Shown: piece after piece, positions 63,919 through 64,000 of the stretch
Layout of the letters: every line of letters begins with the position of its first letter
Numbering within the stretch: the first letter of the stretch is position 1
Source: Chryseolinea serpens
Lineage (GTDB): Bacteria; Bacteroidota; Bacteroidia; Cytophagales; Cyclobacteriaceae
Length of the DNA: 64,000 nt
NCBI RefSeq assembly: GCF_900129725.1
Contig: NZ_FQWQ01000003.1
Location: forward strand, 530,686 to 594,685
Direction of reading: 5' to 3'
The notes under the pieces: generated by a model
Told to the model about the DNA's origin: nothing
Seen by the model: the letters and a program-made list of their open reading frames with translations, nothing else
Databases searched by the model: none
Program-made: the position numbers and the translations under genes

Positions 63919-63949
63919 TGCATAGTCTCCCGTCTCGGGGACTTTGCTG
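63919..63949. repeat. CATAGTC hairpin element, copy 3
   Basis: CATAGTCTCC and GGGGACTTTG repeat the core of the elements at 38831 and 63081, with one change in the right arm. A further GAGACTAT follows at about 63961. Confidence 0.55.
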
Positions 63950-64000
63950 ATTTGAATAGGAGAGACTATTCAGGGTGACGGAGCCGGTCTAGCGCCATCA

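Overview
The window reads as chromosomal DNA of a Bacteroidota member, most likely a soil or freshwater Cytophagales of the Chryseolinea/Ohtaekwangia type (lineage is inference). The signs are a SusC/SusD outer-membrane import pair, a type IX secretion sorting domain, LytS/LytTR two-component pairs, FtsX/MacB-type permeases, giant FG-GAP/ASPIC-UnbV lipoproteins and -7 promoter boxes of the TAnnTTTG kind. I see no tRNA, rRNA, transposase, integrase, phage gene or CRISPR array. The only structural RNA I can support is RNase P RNA near the right end, on the minus strand.

Layout. 302-3676: universal stress protein, membrane J-domain protein, eIF1/SUI1-like protein, a lipoprotein and a membrane protein. 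3684-8121 (minus): a four-gene operon made of a secreted protein with ten 34-residue SDYY repeats, a LytS-type kinase, a LytS-like pseudokinase whose phospho-acceptor His is Glu, and a LytTR regulator. 8454-12848 (plus): three tandem secreted amidohydrolase paralogues, of which only the middle one keeps metal ligands. 12968-14803 (minus): a second LytS/LytTR pair. 14905-17458: glyoxalase-like protein, DUF1761 protein, zinc metallopeptidase and an unknown protein. 17425-36639: a nutrient-uptake and catabolism region with SusC, SusD, two tandem VCBS/ASPIC-UnbV lipoproteins, two cupin-AraC regulators, an MFS transporter, glucosamine-6-phosphate deaminase, a Gfo/Idh/MocA oxidoreductase, a Rieske oxygenase and a PfkB kinase. 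36640-48384: a looser stretch with DUF892, two wall-type lipoproteins, an FtsX permease, a PAS histidine kinase, small membrane proteins, a DUF2314 lipoprotein and most of the intergenic repeats. 48385-52652: nuoABCD followed by nnr. 52899-59318: a freestanding T9SS sorting-domain protein, an orphan gene, threonine aldolase, asnS, rpoN, a degenerate PAP2-like membrane protein and a PaaG-like isomerase/hydratase. 59405-62562: an AT-richer methyltransferase, a lipoprotein, an orphan, and a sigma-54 activator without a DNA-binding domain. 62636-63025: rnpB (minus). 63275-63853: a secreted barrel-like protein.

How parts work together. SusC/SusD would bind and import a small oligomer or metabolite. 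The region carries no glycoside hydrolase, and its cytoplasmic enzymes (deaminase, oxidoreductase, kinase, oxygenase) point to an amino-sugar-like or N-methylated substrate; this is inference. RpoN and an NtrC-like ATPase lie about 3.5 kb apart (57895 and 61411), and a good -24/-12 element stands in front of rpoN itself. The two LytS/LytTR systems flank the amidohydrolase trio.

Intergenic DNA is rich in palindromic elements of at least five kinds: a CATAGTC hairpin (three copies), CAGTAGTCAG mosaics, GCAAAG hairpins (two copies), a long 29-nt-arm stem-loop before nuoA, and G/C-rich double hairpins.
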